The notes under the pieces were generated by a model. The model worked only from the letters and a program-made list of their open reading frames with translations, searched no databases and had not been told where the DNA came from. A DNA stretch of 64,000 nucleotides from Aphanomyces cochlioides (Eukaryota > Oomycota > Saprolegniomycetes > Saprolegniales > Verrucalvaceae): NCBI GenBank assembly GCA_019828595.1, contig JAHQRK010000008.1, forward strand, positions 1,364,001-1,428,000, read 5' to 3'. Made by a program: the position numbers and the translations under genes. Shown piece by piece: positions 22,044 to 33,974 of the stretch; position 1 is the stretch's first letter; each line of letters begins with the position of its first letter.

Positions 22044-24227
22044 CTATCGTGGCCAACGACAGCAAGTCACCACCTGGTCATCTCTAGTCACCGATGTGAG
22101 GAGAGTTTTAGACAGGCGCTCGCCAAGAGGGACTTGGTTCTCGTCACAATAGGCTTCATACTTGAGAAAATGCTGTTCATATTCACTCCGTTGGAGATTC
22201 TGCGCCAAAATATTCAAGCGTTCTTCCTGGAGGTATCTTAGCGGAGGCTTGTGGCTTTTCAAAAGATCAGGATAGTGTTCGCAGAAACCCTTGTGCTTCT
22301 CGAGACCCACACAAGCTCGACAAATCTGCAAAGACAGGGGAGGACACTCCGAGCATGCATAGAGCATCCCATGGATTTCAACATGACAGCCATAACAAAT
22401 ACACGTCTTCCACACATCTTGGGTCCAAGTGGCATCTTGCATGTCCTTTTCGAAAGCGTCGATCTTGTCCAAGTGCTCAAACTGTCCAGTCTTCATCTTG
22501 AGAGTAAACAGGGCGGGCAAGTAAGGCAAGAACTTTTCGGAATTCCATCCTTGGGTTATCAAAAGAGATACAGCTTCATTGAAGCAATCTGTCGCCCGGC
22601 TGTACTCTTGAGTTCCCAAGTAAAGCAACCCAAGCCATCTGTAGCCTACAAGTATCATTATGAGTATGTCCTTGAAATCAATAACAACAATATTCCTTGG
22701 TCCGCACGAACGCACTGCCCTTGTCAAGGCACTGGAGAAGCAATTTCTCGGCATCAGAGTACATTCCTTGCTGCCGGTACACGAGCGCCAAGTTCGAGCC
22801 AGTGATAATCGTCTGGTGATGAGCAGACCCATACATTCGCCGGCACTCTTGACAAACGGCTTCAAATTGCTCTTTCGCTCGAACAAAGTCACCGAGAGCT
22901 ATGTAGCCCAAGCCCATTTCATTTCTCGTGCGGAAAGACCCGTCACCAAACAATCGACATTCGATATCATAGCAGCGCGTGCTCCACTTGAGTGCTTCTT
23001 CCGATTTGTGTTGGTCTTAATGCACTGCTGATATTGCCCATGGTTTCTCTTGTCCATTGATCCTCCTCTCCAAGTAATTGGAGTCGGAGTTCAAAACATT
23101 CCATGAAAATTGGCAAGGCCAAGTCATACTTTCGATGATTGATGTAGCAAGTTCCGAGGTAGTTCATTGTCGCCAATGTATCAACATGGTTTTTTGTGAG
23201 GAGCTCAATCTGGTGATTCAAAGCTTCAAGAAACAGGGGCTCCACTTCGTCGAGTGGACGTCCTTGGTACATTTTAATAGTGGCAAGTTGGGTAAGAGTC
23301 GCCCACTTGCCTGGAAGCTTGTCATATTTGTCACTTTCTTGGCAATACAAATCGTAGCATTGTTGGGAGGTAAGTGCACCAACATCGGTTAGGCCATTCG
23401 CGACATTGAGTCTCGCTTTTCTGTTAAGCCATGAAGCTTTAGTTTCCAGAGATGTTGCACGCTCAATTTGATCGTCCACAGTTCGAAACACCCATTTTTC
23501 AATTGCTTCAAACACCATGCGATCCAGTTTGGTGAATCCAACTTCGTCTTGAATGAGCTTGAAAATGTTGTCCCTGTCCGATGGAATAGTCGTCTCGGAC
23601 TTTTCACTCTGGATTGTCGATAGCATCTCGTAGAACGCCCTTTCGTCGTGAATATCTTGAAGGAACGATTCTTTCTGAGATCGACCCATTGCAATCTCAA
23701 AGCGGGCATTCTCCACAATCGATGCATGCACTTCAAACACACACCACGTTCGCTTCAATGTAGTCGGATCGCTCCAAGGGCTCATCACCATCACGACATT
23801 CCCAATAGCACGCAAGGAGGACCGGAAAATACCAAACCAATGCTCAAACGCGTAAATTTGGCTTTCAATCTCATGTTGGTTGTTGCAAAATGTACAAAAA
23901 CACAGCGACCGAATCGTCGAGTCCATTCTCTTGAAAGAAATCGTCCAAGGCATCGACCACATCCAAGTGGACATACGACCACGCATGGCTGACAAACCAC
24001 GTCGCTGGCTTGGCGTATAAGTGACCATCAGGTTGCTGGCGAACATGCTCTACCAACGACAATTTGGTCGATGCAGTATATGGTAAGAGGAATCGCGTAC
24101 ACACATCGCCCGTCGTCAAGCCTTGAAAGGCCTCTCGTCCACCGTGAATCTCAATGAAGCGTTTGAAGAAGCCGAGGGTCAAGCCAAGTGGCACGGGTTT
24201 GCTTCCACCTTGAGTCCCGTCTGCCAT
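22044..24227 (-). CDS. SHAW (TIR-like) - TPR - zinc finger protein, frameshifted in this assembly
   Basis: The start chosen is M at 24227 (MADGTQGG), because the related N-terminus at 36702 begins at the same place. The first part carries PLGLTLGFFKRFIEIHGGRE and TTGDVCTRFLLPYT. A TIR-like domain follows: TWFVSHAWSY, then CNNQHE, MVMSPWSDP and TWCVFEVH. A linker (FTKLDRMVFEAIEKW) leads to TPR-like helix pairs (TMNYLGTCYINHRKYDLALP, GSNLALVYRQQGMYSDAEKL, LGLLYLGTQEYSRATDCFN). A C-x2-C ... C-x2-C ... C-x2-C cluster near 22290-22420 resembles a ZZ-type finger, and the tail ends near 22044. Frame changes occur at an A5 run (23896-23900) and near 23005. A short intron is likely near 22650-22740. 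In other lineages TIR plus TPR proteins act in signalling or NAD hydrolysis. The role here is unknown, and a catalytic Glu cannot be assigned with confidence. Confidence 0.7.
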
Positions 24228-24831
24228 AGAAAGCAGTATTGAAAGTGCCAAACAAATGAGCTTCAAGAAACTGCTTTCTTGTTTTTCATCTGTTTTGTGC
24301 CACAGCCGCTGTACAGAGAAATTCCGGTTGAATCGTAAACTAACAGGAATGTATGTAATGTACCACTCTTAACTGAAACGGAATGGGAACAGCCTGAATA
24401 TTGTGATGTCCAATGTAATCCACTCATCACAATTTTTTGACAAATCACATTGCATTATTAAGTCTGCAAACCAATCAAAACCGTTAAACTGGAGATTCAG
24501 ACGAATATCAAATTGTGATTGGTAGATACTTTTGATCAAGTCCACAGCCTGCAACAAGCGAGTATGTCGGGAAAGACTAAGGGTGCGATTGGATGAGACA
24601 AATAACGTGTTTTCGAACCAAATTTCACTGAAATATGTCAAAACAACAAATTCTCAAAACGAGAAGCGTTTGGTTTTGAATAACGTGTTGTTGTCAGAAC
24701 GCTGTATGGCTCAGCTACATGGCGTTTTTCAAAAGAGCTTGGAGGCTATTTTAGACTAGAGTCAGGGCTGCTGCAACACTTCACTGGTACAGTAGGCTGT
24801 CGGTTCATTTGTGTACTTTTGCTCCGGCATC

Positions 24832-26190
24832 ATGAAATCAAACAATGATGTGGTGGAGATGGCCGATAAGGACGTTCTCATGGCCGTCGTACTTGTAACG
24901 TTGCCGATTTTACTCTCACGCTACACCGCTATGCCAATGCGAACGTCGATCTTGACAGGCAAGCTGTACGTCGCCGAGTTACTTGAGACAACCAATCCAA
25001 GACGATTCCACGAAGTAGTTCGCATGTAAAGATTGACGTTCCATTTGCTTATCTCTAGGCTACAACAATGCGGTCTAAAGAGCTCCCCTCGCGTCCATGC
25101 AACGGAGAAACTCATCATATCGATCCATATATTCACTGGCGCCTCCAATCGGGCCACTCAAGAACGTTTCCAACACAGCGGAGAGACCATCGGCCGTATC
25201 CTCAAAGAGGTTCTCTGTGCACGTGGACAACTCCAGGCCCTCTTCATCACCCAGGACAAGCAACACAAAACCCCACGTGAAATCAAAGAGAATCCAAAGT
25301 GGTATCCGTTCTTCTTAAAGTGCATCGGTGCTATTGACGGCATGCACGTTCCTGCCGTTGTTCCCACGACAATACAAGCCCGATTTCGAGATCCCCACGG
25401 CAATATATCACAGAATGTTTTCGCATCGTGCTCTTTTGACATGCGATTTATGCATGTCTTAGCTGGATGGGAGGGGTCTGCCCATGATGGACGAGTACTT
25501 CAAGACGCTTACAACAAAGGCTTTCTACAGCAACCTCAGAGGTACTACCTTGGCGATGCAGGATACTCGTTAACGCCATGGGTTCTGACCCCTTATCGTG
25601 GTGTACGCTAGCACCTTAAAGAATTTAAGAAGGGGAAATTAAAGCCAATGAACAAGGAAGAACTATTCAACCTACACCTTGCATCATGCCGCAGTGTCAT
25701 CGAACGGACGTTTGGTGTGGTCAAGAAACGCTTCCCAATACTTGTGCAAATGCCGTCTTTTCTGTTCAAACGTTAAGTTTCTATCGTTCACGCAGTTTGT
25801 ACTGAACTTTACACAATTTTATCAAAACCCACCAAGGCTATCTCGATGTGTACGGTGAATATGATGACAGTCAAGATGAGCGCAATGATTCAAGCTTCGA
25901 CGTCACATGTGTTGATGCCGATGATCCAGACGAAACTTGTGACGACACCAGTGCTGCAGATGAAAGAGATAGAATAGCCATTTGCAAGATAGACATTGAT
26001 GCGGCTCTCGTGTGGACGATGATAATAACGCGTTTCCTGATGTAGATGAAGTGATTAGCCAGCGACTCTTGACGCGCACGACAATTGTTGGCAAGTCTAT
26101 GATGAAGCGGTCGGTTGATTGTCTTTTTTCGTTCTTGGAAACTTGGACCGGTACAACGAGAGGAGATGTATACAATGCTTACCGTGGTAG
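24832..26190 (+). pseudogene. Harbinger DDE transposase with in-frame stops and a frameshift
   Basis: It reads through RRFHEVVRM, then TAA at 25027-25029, and in the same frame LLISRLQQCGLKSSPRVHAT. NRATQERFQHSGETIGRILK follows, then KCIGAIDGMHVPA (first Asp) and YYLGDAGYSLTPW (second Asp). TAG at 25609-25611 replaces a codon between TPYRGVR and HLKEF. SVIERTFGVVKKRFPIL carries the Glu. Another stop lies near 25773 and a frame change near 25815, before an acidic C-terminal region. The catalytic residues survive but at least three nonsense lesions show it is dead. Confidence 0.82.
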
Positions 26191-26418
26191 AGATAGATAA
26201 TTTAACGCTAAAGACTTTTGATCATTGCATTTCATTGCGCAGGCATTTATCTAGCTACATCGATTCAGTTTGCAAGCTAGCAACATCGATGGAGCAAATA
26301 TCGGCTATCAGCTCAAGACGAGAGTCCTCTCCAATGTTGAGAAATAGCACATCAGCCATAGATGTCATCGCAAGATATCGTGCAACTTCAAGGCTTTGGC
26401 GAGCTGTCAATGGCAAGT

Positions 26419-27212
26419 TCATTTTTTGTGAAACTCTTGTATAGCCCTTTCGGCCGTTGACGGAGGCAGCACAAGGCGATTTTGTTGAAGTTCACGCTGC
26501 TTTTGAGCAAGAAACACCAAATTATCCGCTACAGCGTTGTCACGACGAGGGGTGGTGAACGCTGACGCTTTTCACGGTGATTTGCAGCTTTGGTTTCATC
26601 GCTGGAGATCATACGAATTTCAGAATCAGCATTGTAATCTAAATTCTGATTGTGATCCGAATCACACTCCTCAACGACGTCGCCTTTGCTTTCAACGCTC
26701 ATACCCACAGATGCAAATTCACCAGTTGCCACTGCACCAGAGAATATAGCATGCAAGTCATCGTACAGAGGAAATGATTTCGTTGTACTATTTTGAAATC
26801 AGTTATCGCAAACACAGCATGTATAGGCTAACCGGTATATGGAACTCTTTGGATGAGCTGCAAGAAATGCCATCCATACTTCGTCAGGCACTGTCGGGAG
26901 CTGCTTCGCTTCGTCCCAACCAAACCCAGAGTTGTTTCGAAGCTGTCGAACGCGGGTATATTCAGCTTTTAAGAAGCTAAGTCTCCCTTGAACTTGAGTC
27001 TTGAAATACGTGGTCTTCGCAATCTTGTTGAACTTGACCAGGAGCCGCGTCCAGCCCTCCTTCCTGAGACCACCAGCGTCAGTTCCTTTTCCTGCAATCC
27101 TCATTAATCCTACCTGGTGGTCATGGTGAACCATACCGCGCGTTAGTTCCTCACAGAAGCACGTAAGAAGCATCTTCGTTCTCTCTTCGGTCCAAGTCGC
27201 CTTCGGTGCCAT
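26419..27212 (-). CDS. Myb/SANT-like DNA-binding protein of Harbinger element 1
   Basis: The start MAPKATWTEERTKMLLTCFC is the first helix of a Myb/SANT-like (Myb_DNA-bind_3) domain, followed by GWTRLLVKFNKIAKTTYFKT and RRQ-type helix 3 residues. An intron at about 26787-26842 (donor CCG|GTTAGC, acceptor AAATAG) joins SSIYR to TTKSFPLYDDL in frame. An acidic middle and a C-terminal coiled segment (FLAQKQRELQQNRLVLPP) follow. The frame changes at a G4 run (26549-26552). In Harbinger systems this protein escorts the transposase to the TIRs. It is better preserved than its transposase partner. Confidence 0.72.
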
Positions 27213-27655
27213 GGTGGAGCAAAACACTGTATGTGTTCAAGGCAGTTCGGCCGAATTGCAGATACTTTCATTGGCTAATACTTCCCTTCACTATAACACG
27301 TTATCCAAACTCCCCGAAACACTGAATGGGGAATTTTTTTCCTTGAATTTGGAATAACAGAAATTGAAATTCACTGTGTCAATACAGTGTTTCATCCAAA
27401 CGGACTCTAAGCATGCACCAGAAAGCAAAGATTTTGGAGCTTCTCAAGGATTCTGTATCTCAATCACAAATCGCAAACATAAGCTACCTCACCTTGCACC
27501 GTTTCTTCATGTCGACTGGAGACTTCACAGCACTCCAAACTCTTGAATACCTCAAGGTGATCATTCAGATCAAGTTTGACTATGGCAATTCTCAAGTGAT
27601 ATGACATCATTATTAAACATATTGATTATTCTATGTCTATAATGAAACCTTAATA

Positions 27656-29320
27656 GTGACAGTTCCACAACCAACCAATTTGGTCAGCAATTACTGGAAT
27701 GTAGCACGCATGGACACGACACACAGCCACACCATCTCCATGAACTTAGCAGGCATGTCATCAGTGCGTAGACTGACAACTGAAGAGTCAACTATTGTAC
27801 GAGAGATGTCCCAGACAGGCACTCGAGCTGCATCAACACTTGCATATCTTAAAGAAAAGACAGGAAACAGGTGGTCTACTCGATAAGAGATTTACAACGA
27901 AATTATCAAAGCACGAAAGGAATTTCTCAATGGACGATTACCAATCCAGGCTCTGTACGATGAAATCCTGTCTGGTGGCTTTGTGTATGACTCATTTGTG
28001 GGCCCTATGGGCGAAATTACAGGATTGTTTTTTTGTCATGAATTATCAGCTACCTTGGCTCGTAAATACCACAGTGTTTGTGATGGATTGCACCTACAAG
28101 ACAAATCGTTTCAATATGCCCTTGTTGAATGTTGTTGGTATTACAGCCACAGGCAATACGTTCAATTGTGGATTTGCTTTCTTGCGTAGTGAAACAGAAG
28201 AAATGTACAAGTGGGTACTACGATCTTTTGAACTTGTTGTCAAACCTACAATTATTATTACTGACAGAGAATTAGCACTGATGTCTGCCATATCAAATGT
28301 ATTACCGGAAGCAAAAAATCTACTATGCTTGTGGCATGTAAACAAAAATATTTTAGCCCATCCCACCAAGGCCTTGTTATCTTCAGCAGACTCTGATGAA
28401 CATTTGGAAACTTGGAATCAGCTTGTGCGAAGCCACACTGAATTGGAATTTGAAAATAATTGGTCGGCATTTCAGGCACGATGGTCACCTGCAAATGCAG
28501 CGCTTGTTCAATATGAATACGATACGTGGATCATTCACAAAACAAAAATCATTTGCTGCTGGACAGGACAGTTTACACATTTTGGAACGACCAGCACATC
28601 AAGAGGAGAGGGTAACCATTACGTTGTCAAAAAGATTCTTGGCGCTGCTAACAACAATTTACTCTCTGTATTTATTAACATGCGTTGTCTACTGGAAACT
28701 CAGTTCAGAGATCTCAATACCAAAATGGAAATTGAAAAGACAACTGTAGCCCATCGTCATACTCATGACTTTATGTCTAGAGTTATCAAACGGCTATCTA
28801 AATATGCACTGGATTTGCTGCTTGAATCTTACAAAATATACACGAACAATACCAATTTGCGAGAAGAATGCACGGGGGCTTTTTCGAATGAGTAATGGAG
28901 CTCCTTGTGCTCATGAATCAAGTTGAAAATTGAACAAAATGGTAGATTTGACGTTAGCGATTTTCATGAGCAATGACATCTATTTGAAGTTCCTCCTACA
29001 AATGTATTGCGTGGCTCGTCCCCTGTACAGCTATTACCACGGAAAAAAATATCGAAGGACATTGAGGAGAGACTCTACAATACCGACACTGACCATTTAC
29101 CTATCGCTTTATCTCGCTTGAATACAGCAAGCAGGACCCCATCACAAGAAATGTCTAATCCGCATGTGGTGATCAAAAAGACAGGCCGTCCGGCTGGCGC
29201 AAAAAAATAAGACGAGCAAGCGGGATAAATCCTTGTTTGAATACTCTACAGGAAAAAAATGCTCAAAGTGCAATCAGCCTGGCCATAATTCTCGTACATG
29301 TGGTATTGCTCATGAGACTT
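27656..29320 (+). pseudogene. MULE (Mutator-like) transposase with CCHC knuckle, frameshifted
   Basis: The N-terminal part is spread over shifting frames (TTEESTIVREMSQTG; then IYNEIIKARKEFLNGRL). The long frame to 28895 carries VFVMDCTYKTNRFNMPLLNV with the first Asp of the MULE core, TFNCGFAFLRSETEEMYKWV, PTIIITDRELALMSAI (second Asp) and LLCLWHVNKNIL (CxxH-type motif). After a stop and frame changes the C-terminus has a C-S-K-C-N-Q-P-G-H-N-S-R-T-C zinc knuckle near 29258-29302, typical of MULE/FAR1-like proteins. Long MULE TIRs were not located. Its left side abuts Harbinger element 1. Confidence 0.8.
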
Positions 29321-31283
29321 GATACAAACCAGAACTTCCCCTTAGCATTCATGTGTGAGATTTCAATATTGTCTGTAATACACCTACTTCATTGAAAGAC
29401 CAAGGGAAACGTATACCGGGTGTGGGTTTCTATCTTGAAAGCTAACCTGGTTTGTCGAAAGCACCATGACATCTTCTCTACCAGAGTACCTATAACAATG
29501 AACGTACTGGAAATATGCTTACCCTTCCGCCTACAGTAAAGTATGATGTCAAATGACTTCTTTTACCATATATTCCCAATGCCTGTGCATAATCGTTCTG
29601 TCGTGCGATCCAACGATGTGTAAAAATTTTACAGTACCCCTTCCTAAATAGTCACAAAGTATGGAATTTATTGAATTAACCAGGGGCTTGCACGAGCTAT
29701 ATATGTTTTGAAGGTTTAGATGAGTATACGCTTTTCTACGACGAATATGGTTCCGAAGACATGCTGTGGCGCTCCATACTTGGCCTGGGAGATGTACCTT
29801 CAGTTCCATGCAGTAGGAATTTATAAACGCAATTCATCGCTCGCAAATACGTCTGAGGATGCTATCTCTCCATTAAAGACAAATTAGATGAAGCAAATCC
29901 AGGAGAATGGCATCTCCGTGATGATGTGAGTCTTGCCTTAGGAGCAGGGAGTAGAATAGCAGAGGAGTGAGTGGGCGGAGATGTAGCCGCACCAGCTGAA
30001 ACTACTCCAACAAAGATAGAGGCGCAGAGTTGTCAGTTCGCTTAAGTATAACCATCCTCAACTATCCTCGGTTCGAATCCCCACTCCCGAAAGTCTGTAG
30101 TCTAACTAGTGCAGTAACAGGTATCAGTCCTTGATTCCACTCTAGTTTCAAGCATGTTCAAACGAACACAAGCATTGACAACTTATTTAACCCTAGACAC
30201 ACAAAAAGAACATCATACGTTAGCCTCTTCTCAACTCCTGCACTGCACACCTATAGCAAAATCTGTCGAAGCCTTGAAGGTTCAATAAATAGACTGCAGA
30301 CGATATCAACGACGTGCCAGCAACAACATCCTCAGCCCACCCTGCCTTCGTAAAGTACTTCGAACTTGGAATCAGTTTTGGTACCGCAGTATAGAATGGT
30401 ACCAAACTTCAACAACACGATAAACGTACATTTTTTAGCATGTGTTTGTTTATAGAATCCTTTGATGCGGCAGTAATCCTCGATAGCGTTTTATATCCTA
30501 ATTCAATGCTGTCGGAGATATCTTGACTGGCACTCTGGAAAAAAGACAAAGCAGCAAGGATCCTTGAGACCACTTGGAATCCTTTTAAATGGTGTCTTGG
30601 TGACCTTGAAAGTCATGAATATTTCGTAGTAAGTTTGGAAGGGGGGTTTGGTTGCCTAGCGCTAAGAGTAATTCTGCTCGAAGCCTAGGAGGACGAATAT
30701 TAATGTTGATTCCAATTCAGCTTCGAAAACTACTTAGCTACCAATGAGTAGAGCTTTGACATCGTTGTTTCCTCAATGAGGCCTTGAAGGCCAAGTGACA
30801 TCTCGTTTCGTCCTTTGCAAATGCCTTGATCTTTGCTCGTATCACGGGACAATGAAAGGAGATTTCATTTGTTTCTTGTCTCAGTTTGGCAGCAACATTT
30901 AACCCCACTCTGAGACATACATTCAATATTTTCAGTTGCCACACGAGATTGAAACGTTTGACAGAGCTCACAGAAACAGCGAAACTTATTATCATGCACC
31001 AATTGGAACTTTTCATTTGACTTGTTTTTTACATGCTTCGCAGAAAAGCAAAATGCACATTTTGAAAGTGATACAGTATTTTAACATACAATTGGGGAGG
31101 AAATAGCCAAAAAGGGGGGAAAAGTCATCTCCTATATTATTTTGTCAATTTCATTCGAAATTGTGAGGGGTCCGAAATGTATATAATGGAGGCGAGTGTG
31201 TTAGATTCATATCACACCCATTTGATTGGTTGATAATTTGCATGTTTTCTATCACATTCACTTTGATCAGTAGCGAGATGCAA
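29321..31283. other. Two kilobases without a supported gene
   Basis: Only short frames occur, none with a family resemblance. A GGTTCGAATCC sequence at 30070-30080 looks like a tRNA B box but no cloverleaf forms (see rejected items). The right part of the MULE, including its TIR, may lie here. Confidence 0.5.
31137..31180. repeat. Inverted dispersed copy of the 19.8-kb repeat end
   Basis: TTGTCAATTTCATTCGAAAT then TGTGAGGGGTCCGAAATGTAT matches the complement of 19805-19845 almost base for base. Similarity stops on both sides. It lies about 100 bp outside Harbinger element 2, so it is not part of that element. Confidence 0.7.
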
Positions 31284-31412
31284 AGAGGCTGGTCGGGGAA
31301 GCGTTCGTGTTCATTCTCGTTCATGCTCGGCAGCACACATTGTTCGGATATAAGTTATCCGGTCACTGTCGGAACACGAACGGCATTTTCGTGGTCGCTC
31401 TGTCAAGAACAA

Positions 31413-32540
31413 ATGGTGGATGCCAAGGTAGCCGTTGCTGTTGGAGCAGTTGTCTCGTCGGTCGCGTTAGCCGTTGGTGTCGTTGCTGGAGGGTTTCGAG
31501 GTGATAAATTCAACATTTTGACTATCTCCGATGTCGATTTTGACTCCATGGTCACGGATCCCCGCTTCAACCAATGGTTTATCAACAACTTGCGCTGTTC
31601 TCAGGCTGGTTTTCACGCTCTTGTCAAGCTATTGCTACGCTACATGACGCACTACAACTTCCGTTTTTCAAAACATTCGTTTGAAAAGAAGGTTGCCATG
31701 CTGCTCTACTTTCTGGGTAGTGAGGGAGGATATCGTGAAACTGCCGATGCCCTCGGGGTCTCCAAGTCCTGGTGTTTACACTGCGTCACTGCAATAACGA
31801 CTGTCTTAGCGTCGTCTGCGTCTGACTGGATCAATTTTCCCCAAAGTCTAGCCGAGTGGCGCCGAGTTGGTGAAGGATTTGAAAGACTACAAGGCTTTCC
31901 TGGTGTTGCTGGCGCAGTTGATGGAACAATTGTTGACATCGAGCGTCCAGTTGATTATGATGGTTTTTATAACAGACATGGTGATCCGTCCTTGAATATA
32001 CAAGCCGTGGTAGATGCAACCACGCGATTCATGTCCGTCGATATTAGACCTGGATCCTACTCGGATAAGAAGATATGGAAGCTGTCAACGTTCGGACGAG
32101 TTGCACGTACTCGTACACCCCTTGGAATGCATATTATTGGTGATGCGGGATATACTCTCTTTCCGTGGCTCATTATCCCTTTCATGCCTCATGAAGAAGG
32201 TGGAAAGTTATCAAAACTACAGCGAACCTTCAACTATAAACTATCAAGCACAAGAATGCCTGTCGAGTGTGCATTTGGGCGGTTGAAAGAGCGCTTCCGA
32301 ATTTTGAAATCTGTGATGAACGAACGCACTTTGGATCAAACCATCAACATCACGATGAGCTGTTTCGTTCAGCACAACATGTTGCTTTACGTGAAGGACA
32401 GTTTGTACGATGATCCTTGTGATATACGTGATAGAAACTTGCACACACAGCCAGCTGACAATCGTGATGTCGAAACAAATAAGATTATTCGATCCGCCGC
32501 TGCTAGTAAACGTCTACAGATAGCATGTATGTTAACATAG
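31413..32540 (+). CDS. Harbinger transposase (DDE_Tnp_4 type), apparently intact
   Basis: An open frame of 375 codons from the ATG at 31413 (MVDAKVAVAVGAVVSSVALA). An upstream ATG at 31230 lies outside the TIR and is not used here. After an N-terminal hydrophobic Ala/Val-rich stretch come the conserved helical region (RFSKHSFEKKVAMLLYFLGS, a recognition helix ETADALGVSKSWC) and the DDE core: GVAGAVDGTIVDIERP (first Asp), MHIIGDAGYTLFPWL (second Asp) and MPVECAFGRLKERFRIL (Glu). No stop or shift was seen. It ends 30 bp before the facing Myb-like ORF. Confidence 0.9.
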   Translation: MVDAKVAVAVGAVVSSVALAVGVVAGGFRGDKFNILTISDVDFDSMVTDPRFNQWFINNLRCSQAGFHALVKLLLRYMTHYNFRFSKHSFEKKVAMLLYFLGSEGGYRETADALGVSKSWCLHCVTAITTVLASSASDWINFPQSLAEWRRVGEGFERLQGFPGVAGAVDGTIVDIERPVDYDGFYNRHGDPSLNIQAVVDATTRFMSVDIRPGSYSDKKIWKLSTFGRVARTRTPLGMHIIGDAGYTLFPWLIIPFMPHEEGGKLSKLQRTFNYKLSSTRMPVECAFGRLKERFRILKSVMNERTLDQTINITMSCFVQHNMLLYVKDSLYDDPCDIRDRNLHTQPADNRDVETNKIIRSAAASKRLQIACMLT

Positions 32541-32570
32541 ATATCAAAATCAATGTATTATTGCTTTGAG

Positions 32571-33494
32571 TTATCCTTGCTTTGAGTTAGCCATGTGATT
32601 CAAAATCTGTGCCATCAAAGCAGATTGATCTTGAATAGCTTTCAACACATCGTTGAGGGACGCAGACTCTTCGTGAACAGCAGGTGCAGGGGTGCAAGAG
32701 CATTTCCAAGGGATACCAATCCATCCTTGATCGCATTCAAGCCAGATTCTAGTGCTTCAGCTGGCGACTTTTGTTTTTTTGCAGTGCGTCCATTGTCATG
32801 CTTTTCAAAAGTTGATCTCTTTGTCGTATTTTTCGCATCATCTACTACTATGCTCTAGATAAGCTACATTGCATATAGTCTTGCTACCTCGTGTACTTGG
32901 TTTAGTAGTTTGCTCATCGTCAGTCGAAAGCAGAGACTCGCGTTGCATTCCTCGTTTTTCAGACCAATATTCTAACATGATGTCCATGTTAGAGGGCTGC
33001 TTGGCTAGCTTTCCATTTCCAGTAGGCATCGGAGTAGATGGCTTGGACGTTGGCCACTCCGATTTCATGCGTGCAAACTACATATATCAAACAAACGCAT
33101 TGTGATGTATTATGTTTACCTTGTCCTGAATCTGCTTAGATGTGAACGTGCGATCCATTGCAATGCTGAGCTCGGCTGCGAGAGACGCATACGCTAGCTT
33201 TTTCTGGTTGTTATTCTTGGAGTCGAATAGAGACGCTAATGGCGACTTGTATCGTAGCTCGAAGAGCTTCCCCACGCTCGCATTGCACCAGAACAACGGG
33301 GGCTCTTCCTTGGACTTTGAACGCACAGGGGAACTATCGTCACCATTTCCATTGTTTGAGTCTAGATAGAACCGTCGTAAGTGAAGGAGTGATGCGATCT
33401 TACCAGTGACTGCATCCATTGGAAGGGTGGCTGCTTCCATTGGGACGGAGGAAAAAAGGAGACTGACAGGAAGTGACAAGGACGATTCGTTCAT
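32571..33494 (-). CDS. Second ORF of Harbinger element 2, Myb/SANT-like accessory protein
   Basis: Start MNESSLSLP at 33494. The middle reads WCNASVGKLFELRYKSPLAS then ELSIAMDRTFTSKQIQDK, the trihelix-like region seen in oomycete Harbinger accessory proteins. An intron (donor AAG|GTAAAC, acceptor ATGTAG, about 33077-33119) joins QIQDK to FARMKSEWP. A further intron, about 32848-32894, joins the acidic tail. A GTAAGAT...TCTAG segment at 33362-33403 is 42 nt and in frame, so it could be retained or spliced. A frame change at a G4 run (32689-32692) is needed to reach the stop at 32571. Without it the protein ends about 35 codons earlier. Confidence 0.65.
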
Positions 33495-33608
33495 GCTCTG
33501 TGACCACATTTTTGAACATGAACGTTTACCGGAAAACCGGATAAAATAGCCAATCAAAAATCATGACATGAGCGCGAAGTGACAGGAACGCTTCCCCGAC
33601 CAGCCTCT

Positions 33609-33937
33609 AAGGACATGAAAGCGTCGTTGTCGCTGCAGACACGACTACAGCTGTGGGAAACCCAGTGGGCTGAGTCGACTGAATGGTTTCGAATCAATAT
33701 TGACGTAATTTGAAGTGATTTAGGAAGCCATGTACGATGTGGGCTCGACGTTCATTGACACCTGCTGACAAGCCACAACCAGTAGGTTATGAATTAGTGG
33801 AGTTTACTAATGACGACCACACATAGACCAAGTATGATTTGCATCATAGTTGGCCCATGTAGCCAAGTATATCGAAGTAAATGTGATCAACGACTACGAG
33901 CACCAGTGGCAGCAATGCATGAATCAAACAGGTGGCT
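33609..33937. other. Short gap without a gene
   Basis: Between Harbinger element 2 and the Crypton C-terminal coding remnant. Nothing recognisable. Confidence 0.45.
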
Positions 33938-33974
33938 CTATTCTCTATTTTGCTTACGATACTCAATTAATTTG

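Larger units (their letters stand above)
24581..27407. mobile_element. PIF/Harbinger element 1, TAA target duplication, decayed
   Basis: The left TIR GGGTGCGATTGGATGAGACA (from 24581) and right TIR, complement GAGTCCGTTTGGATGAAACA (ending 27407), match at 16 of 20 positions. TAA flanks the element directly on both sides (24578-24580 and 27408-27410), the Harbinger-type 3-bp duplication. Inside are a plus-strand DDE transposase and a convergent minus-strand Myb-like ORF, the standard two-gene layout. Length 2827 bp. Confidence 0.9.
31284..33608. mobile_element. PIF/Harbinger element 2, well preserved
   Basis: Perfect 23-bp TIRs start AGAGGCTGGTCGGGGAAG at 31284-31306 and end with the complement at 33586-33608. 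Both proteins of a Harbinger pair lie inside, convergent. The target duplication is not clean (AAA before, TAA after when the TIR is started at GAGG). Perfect TIRs and an open transposase point to recent activity. Length 2325 bp. Confidence 0.92.

Noticed and set aside
29990..30090. Possible tRNA gene (GGTTCGAATCC B box at 30070-30080)
   Set aside because: No acceptor stem pairs with CTCCCGA, the T stem has a C:C mismatch, and there is no A box at proper distance. At best a tRNA-derived fragment.
31230..31412. Upstream ATG at 31230 as start of Harbinger transposase 2
   Set aside because: It lies outside the TIR at 31284, so it cannot belong to the element. The ATG at 31413 fits better.
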